From Paenibacillus cremeus (GTDB lineage: Bacteria; Bacillota; Bacilli; Paenibacillales; NBRC-103111): a DNA stretch of 60,185 nucleotides. The first letter of the stretch is position 1. Each line of letters begins with the position of its first letter. The position numbers were made by a program, and so were the translations under genes. The notes under the pieces are model-generated. The model was given only the letters and a program-made list of their open reading frames with translations, had not been told where the DNA came from and did no database searches. The stretch covers positions 1 to 60,185 of the forward strand of contig NZ_VNJI01000048.1 in NCBI RefSeq assembly GCF_007786445.1, given 5' to 3'. This document shows positions 33,433 through 42,139 of this stretch, piece by piece.

Positions 33433-36400
33433 CCTGCAGCTCCCCCTTTGATTTCAACGCACGCTTGTATTGTACCAGAAAGCGTTCCAGCAAATCGATG
33501 GTTTCTTCTGGCTTGAGACCTTTTCCTTTAAGCTCGATAATAATTTGCGGGCCGCTGATCAGCTTCACGCGATTATCGAATTCCGCAGACAGCTGAAACA
33601 GCTTTTGGCCGTCCAGGTTGCTGTTTTGATCGGCGTGAATCTTGATTTCATAGTCAGCCCCTTTTTGCGAAATGGTCTCGATCGCATAGTGAGCGCCATA
33701 TACCTTGAGGCGTGCCGCGAGCAGCAAATTATGCACGGCTTGCGGAAGATCACCGAAGCGGTCCACCAGCTCATCATGCAGCTGCGCCACTTCCTCCAGT
33801 GACTGCGTAGCGGCCACCTTCTTATAGATCTCGATTTTTTGCACGCTGTCGTAAATATAATCGCCCGGAATGTAAGCGTCAAGCGAAATATCCAGCTGCG
33901 TCACCCAAACCTTGACCTCCTGCACATCCTCGCCGCCGATTTCCTTCTTCCGCTTCTTAATTTCTTCCGCCAGCATTTGAGAGTACAAGTCAAACCCGAC
34001 GGAGGCGATAAACCCGTGCTGCTCCGCGCCCAGCAGGTTGCCCGCGCCGCGGATGGACAAGTCGCGCATCGCAATTTTAAACCCGGACCCCAGCTCCGTA
34101 AACTCTTTGATCGCCTGCAGACGCTTCTCCGCCACTTCCGTCAGCACCTTATCCCGCTGATACGTGAAATAAGCGTAAGCAATCCGGTTCGAGCGGCCCA
34201 CTCGTCCGCGCAGCTGATACAGCTGGGACAACCCCATCTTATCGGCATCGTGGACGATCAGTGTGTTGACGTTCGGAATGTCGACCCCGGTTTCGATGAT
34301 GCTTGTGCTGACCAGAACATCGTACTCTCCGTCGAGGAAGTCGAGAATCGTCTTCTCCAGCTCCTGCTCCGACATTTGCCCATGAGCTACGGTCACCCGC
34401 GCATCTGGGACCAGCATGGAGATTTGCTCGGCCATCTGGTTAATGCCTTGCACGCGATTGTACAGATAATACACCTGTCCTTCACGCGCCAGCTCCCGCT
34501 CTACGGCTTCGCGAACGAGCGAGGCGCTGTATTCCACTACGTACGTTTGCACCGGGAAGCGGTTTTCCGGAGGTGTCTCGATAACCGATAAGTCCCGAAC
34601 CCCCAGCATCGACATATGCAGTGTGCGTGGGATCGGAGTTGCCGTCAAGGTCAGCACGTCCACGTTCGTCTTCAGCCGCTTCAACTTCTCCTTATGTGAC
34701 ACTCCGAACCGCTGCTCCTCGTCCACAATCAGCAGCCCCAAGTCTTTAAACTGCATATCCTTGGACAACAGGCGGTGCGTCCCGATCACGACATCGACCG
34801 TCCCGTTCTTGATGCCCTTCATCGTTTCCGTTTGCTCTTTCTTGGAACGGAATCGGCTGAGCACCTGAATGTTAAACGGATAGCCGGAGAACCGCTCGCG
34901 GAACGTCTCATAGTGCTGCTGCGCAAGAATGGTTGTCGGCACCAGTACAGCGACCTGTTTGCCGTCGATCGCCGCTTTGAACGCAGCACGGATCGCCACC
35001 TCGGTTTTCCCGTAGCCCACGTCGCCGCACAGCAAGCGATCCATCGGCCGCGGCTTCTCCATGTCCTTTTTAATTTCGGTGATGGCCCGCAGCTGGTCGA
35101 CGGTTTCCTCATACGGGAACATGCCTTCGAACTCTTGCTGATAGGCGCTGTCCGCGGTGAACCCGTAGCCTTTGGCTGCTTGCCGCTCGGCATAGAGCTT
35201 GATCAGATCGTCCGCAATATCCTGCACGGAAGCGCGGGCCTTGCTCTTCACCCGGTTCCAATCGGAGCCGCCGAGCTTGTAAACCTTCGGCTCCTTGCCT
35301 TCCTCGGCTCCGACGTACTTCTGAATGTGATCGATTTGATCGATCGGCACTGACAACTTGTCGCCGCCGGCGTACATAATGTGCAAATAATCTTTATGAA
35401 TGCCGCCAACCTCTAGCGTCCCGATCCCGACAAATTTCCCGATCCCGTGATTGACGTGCACCACGTAATCGCCGACCTTGAGCTCCTGATAACTTTTGAT
35501 CCGCTCGGCGTTTTCAATCTTTTTGTCCACCTTGCGTGCTTTGCGCTGCTTTTGGTTGAACATCTCGCCTTCGGTGATGACGACCAGGTGAATGCCCGGC
35601 AGTTCAAACCCCGTTTGCAGGTTGCCGTCAATAATTTGCGGCTCGTCAATATGATAATCGGCGAGCACCCGCTTGATCCGATCGACACGTTCCGCGCCGC
35701 TAGCCAGCATCATGACCTTGGTGCCGGACTTTTTCCAGCGCTCCATCTCGCTTTTGAGCAGATTCATTTGGCCATGGAAGCTTTGCATGACGCGGCACAT
35801 GAAATTGACGATATTTTGCGGCAGCGTCTGCGGCACTTGGCGCAAAAAGAGCGACATATACAAAGTAGGATAAGGGCGGCGGTGCAGCAAGGTTTCATAA
35901 GTCTTCGATAGAATTAGCGCCGGAAGACATTTGCCATCCTGAAGCGACATCGTCATCCATTCGGCTTCATCCTTTTCCAGCTGCTTCGCTGTTTCAATCA
36001 GCCGGGCGGGCTCGTCAACGAGCAGGATCGAGTCGTTGGGCATATAATCGAGCAGCGTCTGCCGTTCAGGGAATAAGAGCGAGACATATTTGAACAGCCC
36101 CGAAAAATGCTGCCCTTCCCGCAGCAGTTCGATCTCGTGGCCGATCCCCTCCAGAAGCCGATCCTTCGCTTGCCGGTCGTTCATCTTCCCTATTTGCTCC
36201 TGCAGCAGCTCATAAGCGTGCTGTGCAGCCGATTGTAACCGTTTTCGATCTGCAACGACCTCACGGCACGGGGTGATCTGCAGCTCGGATACTTTGTCGA
36301 TGGACCGCTGGTCTCCTACATCGAACGAACGGATAGAGTCGATTTCAATATCGAACAGCTCGACCCGGAACGGATGTGGAGAAGTCAACGGGAAAAAGTC

Positions 36401-36943
36401 GACGATCCCGCCGCGTACGCTAAGCTCCCCTTTTCCTTCGACCCGCTCGACTCGCTCGTACCCCAGCTCCACCATCCGCGAAACCAGCTCATCCATCTGG
36501 ATGGTTTGACCTACTTCGATGCGGAACTGCGCTGCTGCGATGGAGTCCCGGTGCGGCAAAATCCGGCGCATCCCAGCATAAGGGACAATCACGACGCCGC
36601 GGAACCCGGCCGCTAGTCTAGACAGCGCATCGATCCGCTGCGCCAGCATCTCCGGACTCGCAATGGCCGCTTCCGCCGCCATCAGCTCCTGTGCAGGGAA
36701 CAGCACGACCTGCTCCAGCGGCAGCAGCTCCGCCAGGTCTTCGAACATTTTTTGAGCGGAAAACATATTGTGCGTAACGATAAATAGAGGCTGCTTCAGC
36801 TCCTGTACCAACGAAGCCAGCATCACCTGCTTAGAAGAGCCGGTCAATCCGGCTATTAGTTGTTCCCTCATCCCCGAACGGATGCCGGCCACCACGCTTT
36901 GAAACTCGGTATCCGCGGAAAACGCCTGGATTAAAGCTTGCAA
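33419..36943 (-). CDS. mfd: Transcription-repair coupling factor Mfd
   Basis: Mfd removes RNA polymerase stalled at DNA lesions and recruits UvrABC. The ~1174-residue protein has the UvrB-homology region, the CarD-like RNA polymerase-interaction domain (~490-560; LKVGDYVVHVNHGIGKFVGI), a superfamily 2 motor with GDVGYGKTEVA and DEEQRFGV, the RecG-like TRG segment and the C-terminal TRCF domain. Start set at TTG 36943, with GAGGAG seven bases upstream and alignment to the family N-terminus. The ATG at 36997 lies within the preceding terminator hairpin. Confidence 0.96.
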   Translation of the reverse strand: MQALIQAFSADTEFQSVVAGIRSGMREQLIAGLTGSSKQVMLASLVQELKQPLFIVTHNMFSAQKMFEDLAELLPLEQVVLFPAQELMAAEAAIASPEMLAQRIDALSRLAAGFRGVVIVPYAGMRRILPHRDSIAAAQFRIEVGQTIQMDELVSRMVELGYERVERVEGKGELSVRGGIVDFFPLTSPHPFRVELFDIEIDSIRSFDVGDQRSIDKVSELQITPCREVVADRKRLQSAAQHAYELLQEQIGKMNDRQAKDRLLEGIGHEIELLREGQHFSGLFKYVSLLFPERQTLLDYMPNDSILLVDEPARLIETAKQLEKDEAEWMTMSLQDGKCLPALILSKTYETLLHRRPYPTLYMSLFLRQVPQTLPQNIVNFMCRVMQSFHGQMNLLKSEMERWKKSGTKVMMLASGAERVDRIKRVLADYHIDEPQIIDGNLQTGFELPGIHLVVITEGEMFNQKQRKARKVDKKIENAERIKSYQELKVGDYVVHVNHGIGKFVGIGTLEVGGIHKDYLHIMYAGGDKLSVPIDQIDHIQKYVGAEEGKEPKVYKLGGSDWNRVKSKARASVQDIADDLIKLYAERQAAKGYGFTADSAYQQEFEGMFPYEETVDQLRAITEIKKDMEKPRPMDRLLCGDVGYGKTEVAIRAAFKAAIDGKQVAVLVPTTILAQQHYETFRERFSGYPFNIQVLSRFRSKKEQTETMKGIKNGTVDVVIGTHRLLSKDMQFKDLGLLIVDEEQRFGVSHKEKLKRLKTNVDVLTLTATPIPRTLHMSMLGVRDLSVIETPPENRFPVQTYVVEYSASLVREAVERELAREGQVYYLYNRVQGINQMAEQISMLVPDARVTVAHGQMSEQELEKTILDFLDGEYDVLVSTSIIETGVDIPNVNTLIVHDADKMGLSQLYQLRGRVGRSNRIAYAYFTYQRDKVLTEVAEKRLQAIKEFTELGSGFKIAMRDLSIRGAGNLLGAEQHGFIASVGFDLYSQMLAEEIKKRKKEIGGEDVQEVKVWVTQLDISLDAYIPGDYIYDSVQKIEIYKKVAATQSLEEVAQLHDELVDRFGDLPQAVHNLLLAARLKVYGAHYAIETISQKGADYEIKIHADQNSNLDGQKLFQLSAEFDNRVKLISGPQIIIELKGKGLKPEETIDLLERFLVQYKRALKSKGELQDVAK

Positions 36944-36973
36944 AACTGACACTCCTCTCGAGCCGCGTAACAC

Positions 36974-37009
36974 TAAAAAAAGCCTAGAGCGAAGCACGCT
37001 TTAGGCCGG
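36974..37009 (-). terminator. Terminator between fin and mfd
   Basis: On the minus strand, GCCTAAAGCG and CGCTCTAGGC form a stem followed by TTTTTTT. It lies about 85 bases after fin and 30 bases before the mfd start. No separate mfd promoter is visible, so mfd may depend on read-through. Confidence 0.85.
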
Positions 37010-37094
37010 TCCAGGGCTAAAATGACAGAGGCGATCTGCTTCTATCACTCAGCCATGTATCAAAATCCGGATAGCCGAATATGTAAACCATGGG

Positions 37095-37325
37095 CTATTG
37101 CAAAGGACTTGCGATCAGCGTCAGCTCCGGATTCGCATCAAGAGCCTCCCGGCAGTAATCGCATACGACCTTGACGGTCACATCCCCGTTTGGGTTATAC
37201 GATATTATATCTCTCCGCTCCTCGGGGGTCAAGAAATGAAAGCCGAGCTGGTACTCGCTTACCCCAGGCTGATCAATTTCTCCAATCGCCGTATGACAGT
37301 GACGGCAAGTATATTTAACGGACAT
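37095..37325 (-). CDS. fin: Anti-sigma-F factor Fin
   Basis: Fin, made under sigma-F, displaces sigma-F from RNA polymerase to aid the switch to sigma-G in the forespore. The 76-residue protein has two zinc-binding CXXC pairs (YTCRHCHTAIG and VVCDYCREAL) and the family core LGFHFLTPEERRDIISYNPNGD. The ATG follows GGAGGAGGG. It sits between pth and mfd, as in B. subtilis (yabK). Confidence 0.94.
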   Translation of the reverse strand: MSVKYTCRHCHTAIGEIDQPGVSEYQLGFHFLTPEERRDIISYNPNGDVTVKVVCDYCREALDANPELTLIASPLQ

Positions 37326-37364
37326 GCTGAACCCTCCTCCATTCCCATACCTTTGTAATACTAC

Positions 37365-37375
37365 TCAGTATGTCC
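37365..37375 (-). promoter_or_regulatory. fin -10 element, sigma-F-like
   Basis: Minus-strand GGACATACTGA fits the sigma-F -10 pattern GGnnAnAnT, about 40 bases before fin. The identical 11-mer occurs in front of csfB (59275-59285). No confident -35 is seen. Confidence 0.5.
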
Positions 37376-37423
37376 GGAATGGCCGGAGATTAGCCGATCC
37401 ATCGGCTATAATTTGTGCATCCA

Positions 37424-37990
37424 CTAGCCGTTATAGAGCGCCATCGTCTTCTCGAACGCGTTATCCAACACGTGCTCCATAGCGTCACACGTCTTCTCGA
37501 GCACCTTCGGCATGATCTGGAATTCATCCTTGCTAAATGTGCTCAGCACATAATCGGCAATATCCCGGCCTGGCGCCGGTCTCGAAATTCCTATCCGAAT
37601 CCGGTTGAACGACTGCGTCCCGAGATGCTGAATGGTCGACTTGATCCCGTTATGGCCGCCGGCGCTGCCTTGATAGCGCAGCCGGATGCTGCCAAAGGGC
37701 GTATCCAAATCATCATAAATGACGACCAGATCCTCCATCGATGCCTTGTAAAAATCCATAAACGCCCGAATCGACTCGCCAGACAGATTCATGTACGTTT
37801 GGGGCTTCAAGAGGTACACCTTCTGCCCCTTCACGTGACCTTCTCCGAGCAGTGCCTTGCATTTGCTTTGTGTAATCTTGATGCCATGCTGATCGGCAAA
37901 CCGGTCCAGTGCCATAAAGCCGATATTATGGCGCGTCGTCTCATATTGTCTGCCCGGATTACCGAGTCCTACAAACCATTTCAACCTCAA
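37424..37990 (-). CDS. pth: Peptidyl-tRNA hydrolase
   Basis: Pth releases tRNA from peptidyl-tRNA dropped off ribosomes. The 188-residue protein shows VGLGNPGRQYETTRHNIGFM with the catalytic His (~22), KPQTYMNLSG, and VIYDDLDTPFGSIRLR with the catalytic Asp (~95). The start is TTG at 37990 or, better spaced from AAGGGGG, TTG at 37984 (two codons shorter). B. subtilis calls it spoVC. It is downstream of ctc and has a probable promoter. Confidence 0.97.
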   Translation of the reverse strand: MRLKWFVGLGNPGRQYETTRHNIGFMALDRFADQHGIKITQSKCKALLGEGHVKGQKVYLLKPQTYMNLSGESIRAFMDFYKASMEDLVVIYDDLDTPFGSIRLRYQGSAGGHNGIKSTIQHLGTQSFNRIRIGISRPAPGRDIADYVLSTFSKDEFQIMPKVLEKTCDAMEHVLDNAFEKTMALYNG

Positions 37991-38027
37991 AATCCCCCTT
38001 CAGGGTAGCTCGCGTTACTCCTTCCTA

Positions 38028-38057
38028 ATCATACCTTAAAAAGAGCTTGCTCGCCAA
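38028..38057 (-). promoter_or_regulatory. Probable pth promoter
   Basis: On the minus strand, TTGGCG (38052-38057), an 18-base spacer and TATGAT (38028-38033) lie about 38 bases before pth. Confidence 0.5.
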
Positions 38058-38121
38058 CCTGACATCTGATGCAACTGTCAACGAAATTTGCGTTGGGCAG
38101 TTGTCATCTACTGCAACGACC

Positions 38122-38155
38122 CAAAACAAAGAAAGAGTGCTCGGGTAAGCACTCC
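38122..38155 (-). terminator. Terminator after ctc
   Basis: On the minus strand, GAGTGCT TACCCG AGCACTC is followed by TTTCTTTGTTTT, about 60 bases after ctc. Confidence 0.88.
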
Positions 38156-38212
38156 TGTCCTTGCTTTGAATGCGCAGGCGCTCCGAACACGCGCCGAGGG
38201 CTTGGCCACCGC

Positions 38213-38833
38213 TTACACCGGCTGCTCGACCTTCTCTGCCGCGGTCTCCGACGCTTCTGGTGCCTCTTCCACCGGCTCCTCCGCCTTTTGCGGCACGAGA
38301 ATCGTTGCGACCATATCGTGCGGATCGTTTCGGACCTCGATGCCACTCGGCAGCTTCAGCTCCGAAATGTGCAGGTTTTCTCCAATATCCAGCGCGCTGA
38401 TATCCACTTCAATCGAGGCTGGAATTTGCTGCGGCAGGCAGCGGATGTCGATCTCGTGATGCTGAAGCTGCAGAATTCCGCCCATTTTCACCCCTGCCGG
38501 CTCGCCGACAAATTCCAGACGGACCGTCGTATTGACCGGCTCGTTCATGTTGATTTGGTGAAAATCCACATGCAGCAGCTGCCGGCTTAGCGTGCACCGC
38601 TGTACCTCATGAATCATGACCGGCTGCTTGCCGAATTGCGGCACTTCCATCTCGATAATGGCGTGCGGGTTCGACTTCAGCTGCGCTAGCAGCTCTTTCT
38701 GGTCAATCGAAATGGGGGTATCGGTTATGCCCTTCCCATAGACGACGCCGGGAACCTTGCCCTGCTCCCTTAGTTTCTTACGGTCACCTTTCGAGCTGCT
38801 TGTACGAGCCTCCGCTCTTAATGTTGTCGCCAT
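38213..38833 (-). CDS. ctc: Ribosomal protein bL25, Ctc (TL5) form
   Basis: This 5S rRNA-binding large-subunit protein is the general stress protein Ctc of B. subtilis. The 206-residue protein has the N-terminal L25 domain (~1-92; LREQGKVPGVVYGKG, LLHVDFHQINMNEP) and the C-terminal TL5 beta domain (~95-185), with an acidic Glu/Ala-rich tail. The ATG at 38833 has AAGGAGG about 13 bases upstream. That Shine-Dalgarno is the 3' arm of a 15-bp inverted repeat, so translation is probably controlled. Confidence 0.95.
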   Translation of the reverse strand: MATTLRAEARTSSSKGDRKKLREQGKVPGVVYGKGITDTPISIDQKELLAQLKSNPHAIIEMEVPQFGKQPVMIHEVQRCTLSRQLLHVDFHQINMNEPVNTTVRLEFVGEPAGVKMGGILQLQHHEIDIRCLPQQIPASIEVDISALDIGENLHISELKLPSGIEVRNDPHDMVATILVPQKAEEPVEEAPEASETAAEKVEQPV

Positions 38834-38842
38834 AAATAAAAA

Positions 38843-38894
38843 GAACCTCCTTCAATTCCAAGCTTCTACTACTGTACCCAATTGAAGGAGGTTC
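38843..38894 (-). promoter_or_regulatory. 15-bp inverted repeat burying the ctc ribosome-binding site
   Basis: On the minus strand, GAACCTCCTTCAATT (38880-38894) and AATTGAAGGAGGTTC (38843-38857) are perfect 15-base arms around a 22-base loop. The 3' arm contains the ctc Shine-Dalgarno. TTTTTATTT follows, so the hairpin also resembles a glmU terminator. RNA read through from glmU would either stop here or have its ctc ribosome-binding site masked. Confidence 0.85.
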
Positions 38895-38897
38895 AAC
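38874..38897 (-). promoter_or_regulatory. Possible sigma-B-type ctc promoter inside the inverted repeat
   Basis: On the minus strand, GTTGAA (38892-38897) and GGGTAC (38874-38879) each match the sigma-B consensus GTTTAA/GGGTAT at five of six. The spacer is 12, shorter than the usual 13-15. Transcripts would start in the loop and lack the masking arm. Tentative: a sigma-B gene is not in the window. Confidence 0.35.
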
Positions 38898-38920
38898 TCA
38901 TGAATTTTTATTTTAAACCA

Positions 38921-40327
38921 TTACTCAGATTTCGCCTTGGACGCCTGCTTCTTCGCCGCGAATTTCGCTCTCAGTTTAGCCGCGTAGCCCGGCTTATTGA
39001 CCTGACGCTCCCGTGCAATCGCGACATCATTTTCTTCGACGTTATTCGTAATGGTTGAACCGGCTACTACGTAAGCGCCTTTGCCGACCTTCACCGGAGC
39101 AATTAAGTTGACATTGCAGCCTACAAACGCATTTTCTTCCACTTCGGTCAGCTGTTTGTTAAAGCCGTCATAGTTTACCGTAATCGCACCGCAGCCGAAG
39201 TTCACGTTCCGTCCGATCACCGCATCGCCGATGTAGCTGAGGTGGGACACCTTGACTTCATCGCCAAGCTTCGCATTCTTAATCTCGACGAAATCGCCGA
39301 TTTTTGCATTCTGCCCTACGTCCGCGCCTGGACGCAGGTATGCGAATGGACCAACCGAAGTGCCGCTGCCTACTACCGCCTCCTGCAGCACGGACTGCTT
39401 CACCGTTACAGCGTTAGCAATGGTCGTATCTGTGATATCGCATTGCGGACCGATTATGCAGTCCTCTCCGATCACCGTACTGCCTTTGAGCAGGGTACCC
39501 GGCAGGATGACGGTATCGGCTCCGATCTGGACGTCCGCTTCGATGTACGTGCTCGCCGGGTCGATCAGCGTCACGCCGTTCAGCATATGCTTCTTGTTGA
39601 TGCGCTCCCGCATCGCCCGCTCCGCTTCCGCCAGCGCCAGACGATCATTAACGCCGATCGATTCGATTGGATTGTGCATGACATAGCCTTCTACGACTTC
39701 GTTTTGCCCGGACAAAATGCCGATAACATCCGTAATATAATATTCGTTCTGAGTATTGTCATTCTTTACATGTGCCAGCGCCGCAAAGAGCTTGCGGTTG
39801 TCAAAGCAATACGTTCCCGTATTGATCTCCTGTACCTGACGCTCCTCTGGGCTGCAATCCTTCTCTTCTACGATCTTCGCCACGGCGCCGCTCGCATCGC
39901 GAATGATCCGTCCATAGCCATGAGGCGTATCGACGCCCGCCGTCAAAATCGTGGCCGCCGCTCCTTTGGCTTGGTGCAATTGAAGCATGCCCTGCAGCGT
40001 CTCTTCCGACACCAGCGGTGTATCCCCGCAGATCACGATCGTCAGCCCTTCCTCCGAGCTGAGCAGGTCCTTAGCCTGAAGCACCGCATGCCCGGTTCCT
40101 AACTGCTTCTCTTGCAGCGCATACTCTGCCCGAGCTCCCAGATACGATTGGACCGCTTCCGCTCCGTGGCCTACGATAACGACCGTCCGGGTCGTATTTA
40201 TATTTTCCAGCGCCGTCACCACATGGCCGACCATGGGCTTCCCGCACACTGGGTGCAGCACTTTATACAGCTTCGATTTCATCCGTTTGCCTTGGCCTGC
40301 CGCCAAGACGATTCCCATGATGTTCAC
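38921..40327 (-). CDS. glmU: Bifunctional UDP-GlcNAc pyrophosphorylase / glucosamine-1-phosphate acetyltransferase
   Basis: GlmU makes UDP-N-acetylglucosamine for peptidoglycan and wall polymers. The N-terminal uridyltransferase domain (residues 1-~230) has VLAAGQGKRMKSKLYKVLHP. The C-terminal left-handed beta helix (~250-455) has hexapeptide repeats and the acetyltransferase motif HLSYIGDAVIGRNVNFGCG. 468 residues is standard. The GTG at 40327 is preceded by GGGGAG; ATG 40318 is the alternative. The C-terminus is lysine/alanine-rich. Confidence 0.97.
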   Translation of the reverse strand: MNIMGIVLAAGQGKRMKSKLYKVLHPVCGKPMVGHVVTALENINTTRTVVIVGHGAEAVQSYLGARAEYALQEKQLGTGHAVLQAKDLLSSEEGLTIVICGDTPLVSEETLQGMLQLHQAKGAAATILTAGVDTPHGYGRIIRDASGAVAKIVEEKDCSPEERQVQEINTGTYCFDNRKLFAALAHVKNDNTQNEYYITDVIGILSGQNEVVEGYVMHNPIESIGVNDRLALAEAERAMRERINKKHMLNGVTLIDPASTYIEADVQIGADTVILPGTLLKGSTVIGEDCIIGPQCDITDTTIANAVTVKQSVLQEAVVGSGTSVGPFAYLRPGADVGQNAKIGDFVEIKNAKLGDEVKVSHLSYIGDAVIGRNVNFGCGAITVNYDGFNKQLTEVEENAFVGCNVNLIAPVKVGKGAYVVAGSTITNNVEENDVAIARERQVNKPGYAAKLRAKFAAKKQASKAKSE

Positions 40328-40353
40328 TCAGACTCCCCGCTCCTTCAATAACC

Positions 40354-40381
40354 ATAATAGATGAATTCAGATTATTCCCAA
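40354..40381 (-). promoter_or_regulatory. Possible glmU promoter
   Basis: On the minus strand, TTGGGA (40376-40381), a 16-base spacer and TATTAT (40354-40359) sit in the gap between the spoVG terminator and glmU. Confidence 0.45.
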
Positions 40382-40397
40382 TATAGCCTACTTGCCA

Positions 40398-40432
40398 CAA
40401 AAAGAAAAGAGAGCCCCAGGGGGACTCTCTTC
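40398..40432 (-). terminator. Terminator after spoVG
   Basis: On the minus strand, GAGAGTCCCC CT GGGGCTCTC is followed by TTTTCTTTTTG, 12 bases after spoVG. Confidence 0.9.
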
Positions 40433-40443
40433 GCAATCCATGA

Positions 40444-40728
40444 TTAAGCTCCTTCTTCAATCACTTCTTCTTCCGTCGCTGCACGCTCATATTCAGCTAA
40501 AACGGCCGCTTGAATCTTTTCGCGGGTGGTGGAGGAGATCGGGTGAGCGATATCTCTAAACTCCCCGTCCGGAGTCCGCTTGCTAGGCATGGCAACGAAC
40601 ATGCCGTTGTTACCATCGATCACACGAATGTCATGAACCACAAATTCGTTATCAATGGTAATGGAAGCAATGGCTTTCATTCTGCCCTCGGAATTAACCC
40701 GACGAAGTCTGACGTCTGTAATTTGCAC
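40444..40728 (-). CDS. spoVG: SpoVG, RNA/DNA-binding regulator
   Basis: A 94-residue SpoVG-family regulator involved in septation control and sporulation. It is nearly all the conserved core ITDVRLRRVNSEGRMKAIAS, HDIRVIDGNNGMFVAMPSKR and FRDIAHPI, with a short acidic tail. The start is GTG at 40728 with AAAGGTGG upstream. An ATG at 40779 cannot be used because it lies inside the sigma-H promoter, upstream of the likely transcription start. Confidence 0.96.
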   Translation of the reverse strand: MQITDVRLRRVNSEGRMKAIASITIDNEFVVHDIRVIDGNNGMFVAMPSKRTPDGEFRDIAHPISSTTREKIQAAVLAEYERAATEEEVIEEGA

Positions 40729-40770
40729 TTCTGTTTCACCACCTTTTTCCATTTCAAAGACTTGAGCTAT

Positions 40771-40799
40771 AAATTCCACATTTCAGGTCGAAATCCTTC
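40771..40799 (-). promoter_or_regulatory. spoVG promoter, sigma-H
   Basis: On the minus strand, GAAGGATTT (40791-40799) and GAATTT (40771-40776) are 14 bases apart. They match the sigma-H consensus (RnAGGAwww ... GAATww) and have the spacing I recall for B. subtilis spoVG. Transcription would start about 36 bases before the GTG. Confidence 0.88.
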
Positions 40800-40850
40800 T
40801 TAAAATGTTGCATTATTATTGAATTTTATAAATAATTGATGAATTTGAAA

Positions 40851-41237
40851 TTATTCGACAGTTATCGCCGCAATAAGCTCGATTTCGACAAGTACATCCT
40901 TCGGCAAACGCGCGACTTCCACGGTAGAACGGGCCGGTTTGTGTTCTCCGAAGTACCCGGCGTAGATCTCATTGACCTTCGCAAACTGGTTCATATCCTT
41001 TATGAAAACGGTTGCCTTAATGACATCTTGAAAAGAAGCACCTGCCCCTGTCAGCACGGCCTGCAAATTGCGGAATACTTGATGCGTTTGTTCTTCAATG
41101 CCGCCTTCTACCACTTGACCATCTAATCCCAACGGGATTTGTCCCGAAGTGAACAGCAGATTGCCGAATTGTACGGCTTGCGAATAAGGACCGATAGCGG
41201 CTGGCGCCTCGGTCGTCGATATGTTCTTCAATGTCAT
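40851..41237 (-). CDS. ridA: RidA family enamine/imine deaminase (YabJ)
   Basis: RidA hydrolyses reactive enamine/imine intermediates from PLP enzymes. The 128-residue protein contains the family features GPYSQAVQFGNLLFTSGQIP, HQVFRNLQAVLTGAGAS, KPARSTVEVARLPKDVLVEI with the substrate-binding Arg, and the C-terminal Glu-containing strand. The ATG follows GAGGAG. It lies seven bases after purR, as in B. subtilis, where yabJ affects PurR regulation. Confidence 0.96.
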   Translation of the reverse strand: MTLKNISTTEAPAAIGPYSQAVQFGNLLFTSGQIPLGLDGQVVEGGIEEQTHQVFRNLQAVLTGAGASFQDVIKATVFIKDMNQFAKVNEIYAGYFGEHKPARSTVEVARLPKDVLVEIELIAAITVE

Positions 41238-41243
41238 GGAAGG

Positions 41244-42083
41244 TCACTCCTCGTCCGAATCATTGTCGGTAAAATAGTTGCCCGGCTCAGCCGTCACTTG
41301 TCTCGTCTTCGGATCTACCGCGGACAGCTTGGCTAGGGAGATATAATCCTCGATTAAGTGCTCCTCAACCTCGCCCGACTCGACAAAGACGCCTACCCCT
41401 TTAACCGTTGCCTTGAACTCCTGCAGCAAATCCATCATCCCATGAATCGTACCGCCTACGCGCATAAAATCGTCGATGATCAGCACCTTCGATTCTTCCT
41501 TGAGCGCTCTGCGCGACAGCGACATGGTCTGGATCCGTTTGTTGGAGCCCGATACATAGTTGATGCTCACCGCCGAGCCTTCCGTCACCTTGTTGTCTCG
41601 ACGGACAATGACGACCGGGAGGTTCAGATAGGTGGCTGTTGCATAAGCTAGTGGAATCCCCTTCGTCTCTACAGTCATGACGACATCGATATCTTTGCCG
41701 GCAAACACGGAGGCGAACATTTTGCCTACTTCGTTAAGAATCATCGGCTGCCCCATAATATCGGACATGTACAAATAGCCGCCCGGTAAAATCCGTTCCG
41801 GCTGCTCCAGCTGACGGCAGATTTGCTCGATAAAGCGGAGCGAATTCGCCTTGGATACCTTCGGTATGAATTTGACGCCTCCGGCCGCACCAGCCAGTGT
41901 CTGCAGCTCCCCAAGACCCTCTTCTTCAAATACTTCCTTGATGATCGCGAGGTCCTCGCTGATGGAAGATTTGGCCGAGCTGTAGCGGTCTGCGAATGTC
42001 GTCAAAGGAATCAGCGTGTGGGGGCGAAAAAGCAAGTATTGGGTCATCTCGACCAATCTTGCGCTTCTTTTTAACTTTTTCAA
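41244..42083 (-). CDS. purR: Purine operon repressor PurR
   Basis: PurR represses purine genes and is relieved by PRPP. The 279-residue protein has an N-terminal winged helix (RSARLVEMTQYLLFRPHTLI) and a phosphoribosyltransferase-like domain with the PRPP loop VLIIDDFMRVGGTIHGM. The acidic C-terminus ends in Asp/Glu. Start set at TTG 42083, preceded by AGAGGGGG; longer in-frame sequence overlaps the promoter. Confidence 0.95.
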   Translation of the reverse strand: MKKLKRSARLVEMTQYLLFRPHTLIPLTTFADRYSSAKSSISEDLAIIKEVFEEEGLGELQTLAGAAGGVKFIPKVSKANSLRFIEQICRQLEQPERILPGGYLYMSDIMGQPMILNEVGKMFASVFAGKDIDVVMTVETKGIPLAYATATYLNLPVVIVRRDNKVTEGSAVSINYVSGSNKRIQTMSLSRRALKEESKVLIIDDFMRVGGTIHGMMDLLQEFKATVKGVGVFVESGEVEEHLIEDYISLAKLSAVDPKTRQVTAEPGNYFTDNDSDEE

Positions 42084-42139
42084 TGGTGTACCCCCTCTAT
42101 CAATGGATCGAACTGAAAAAATCCGAATATTATATTGAA

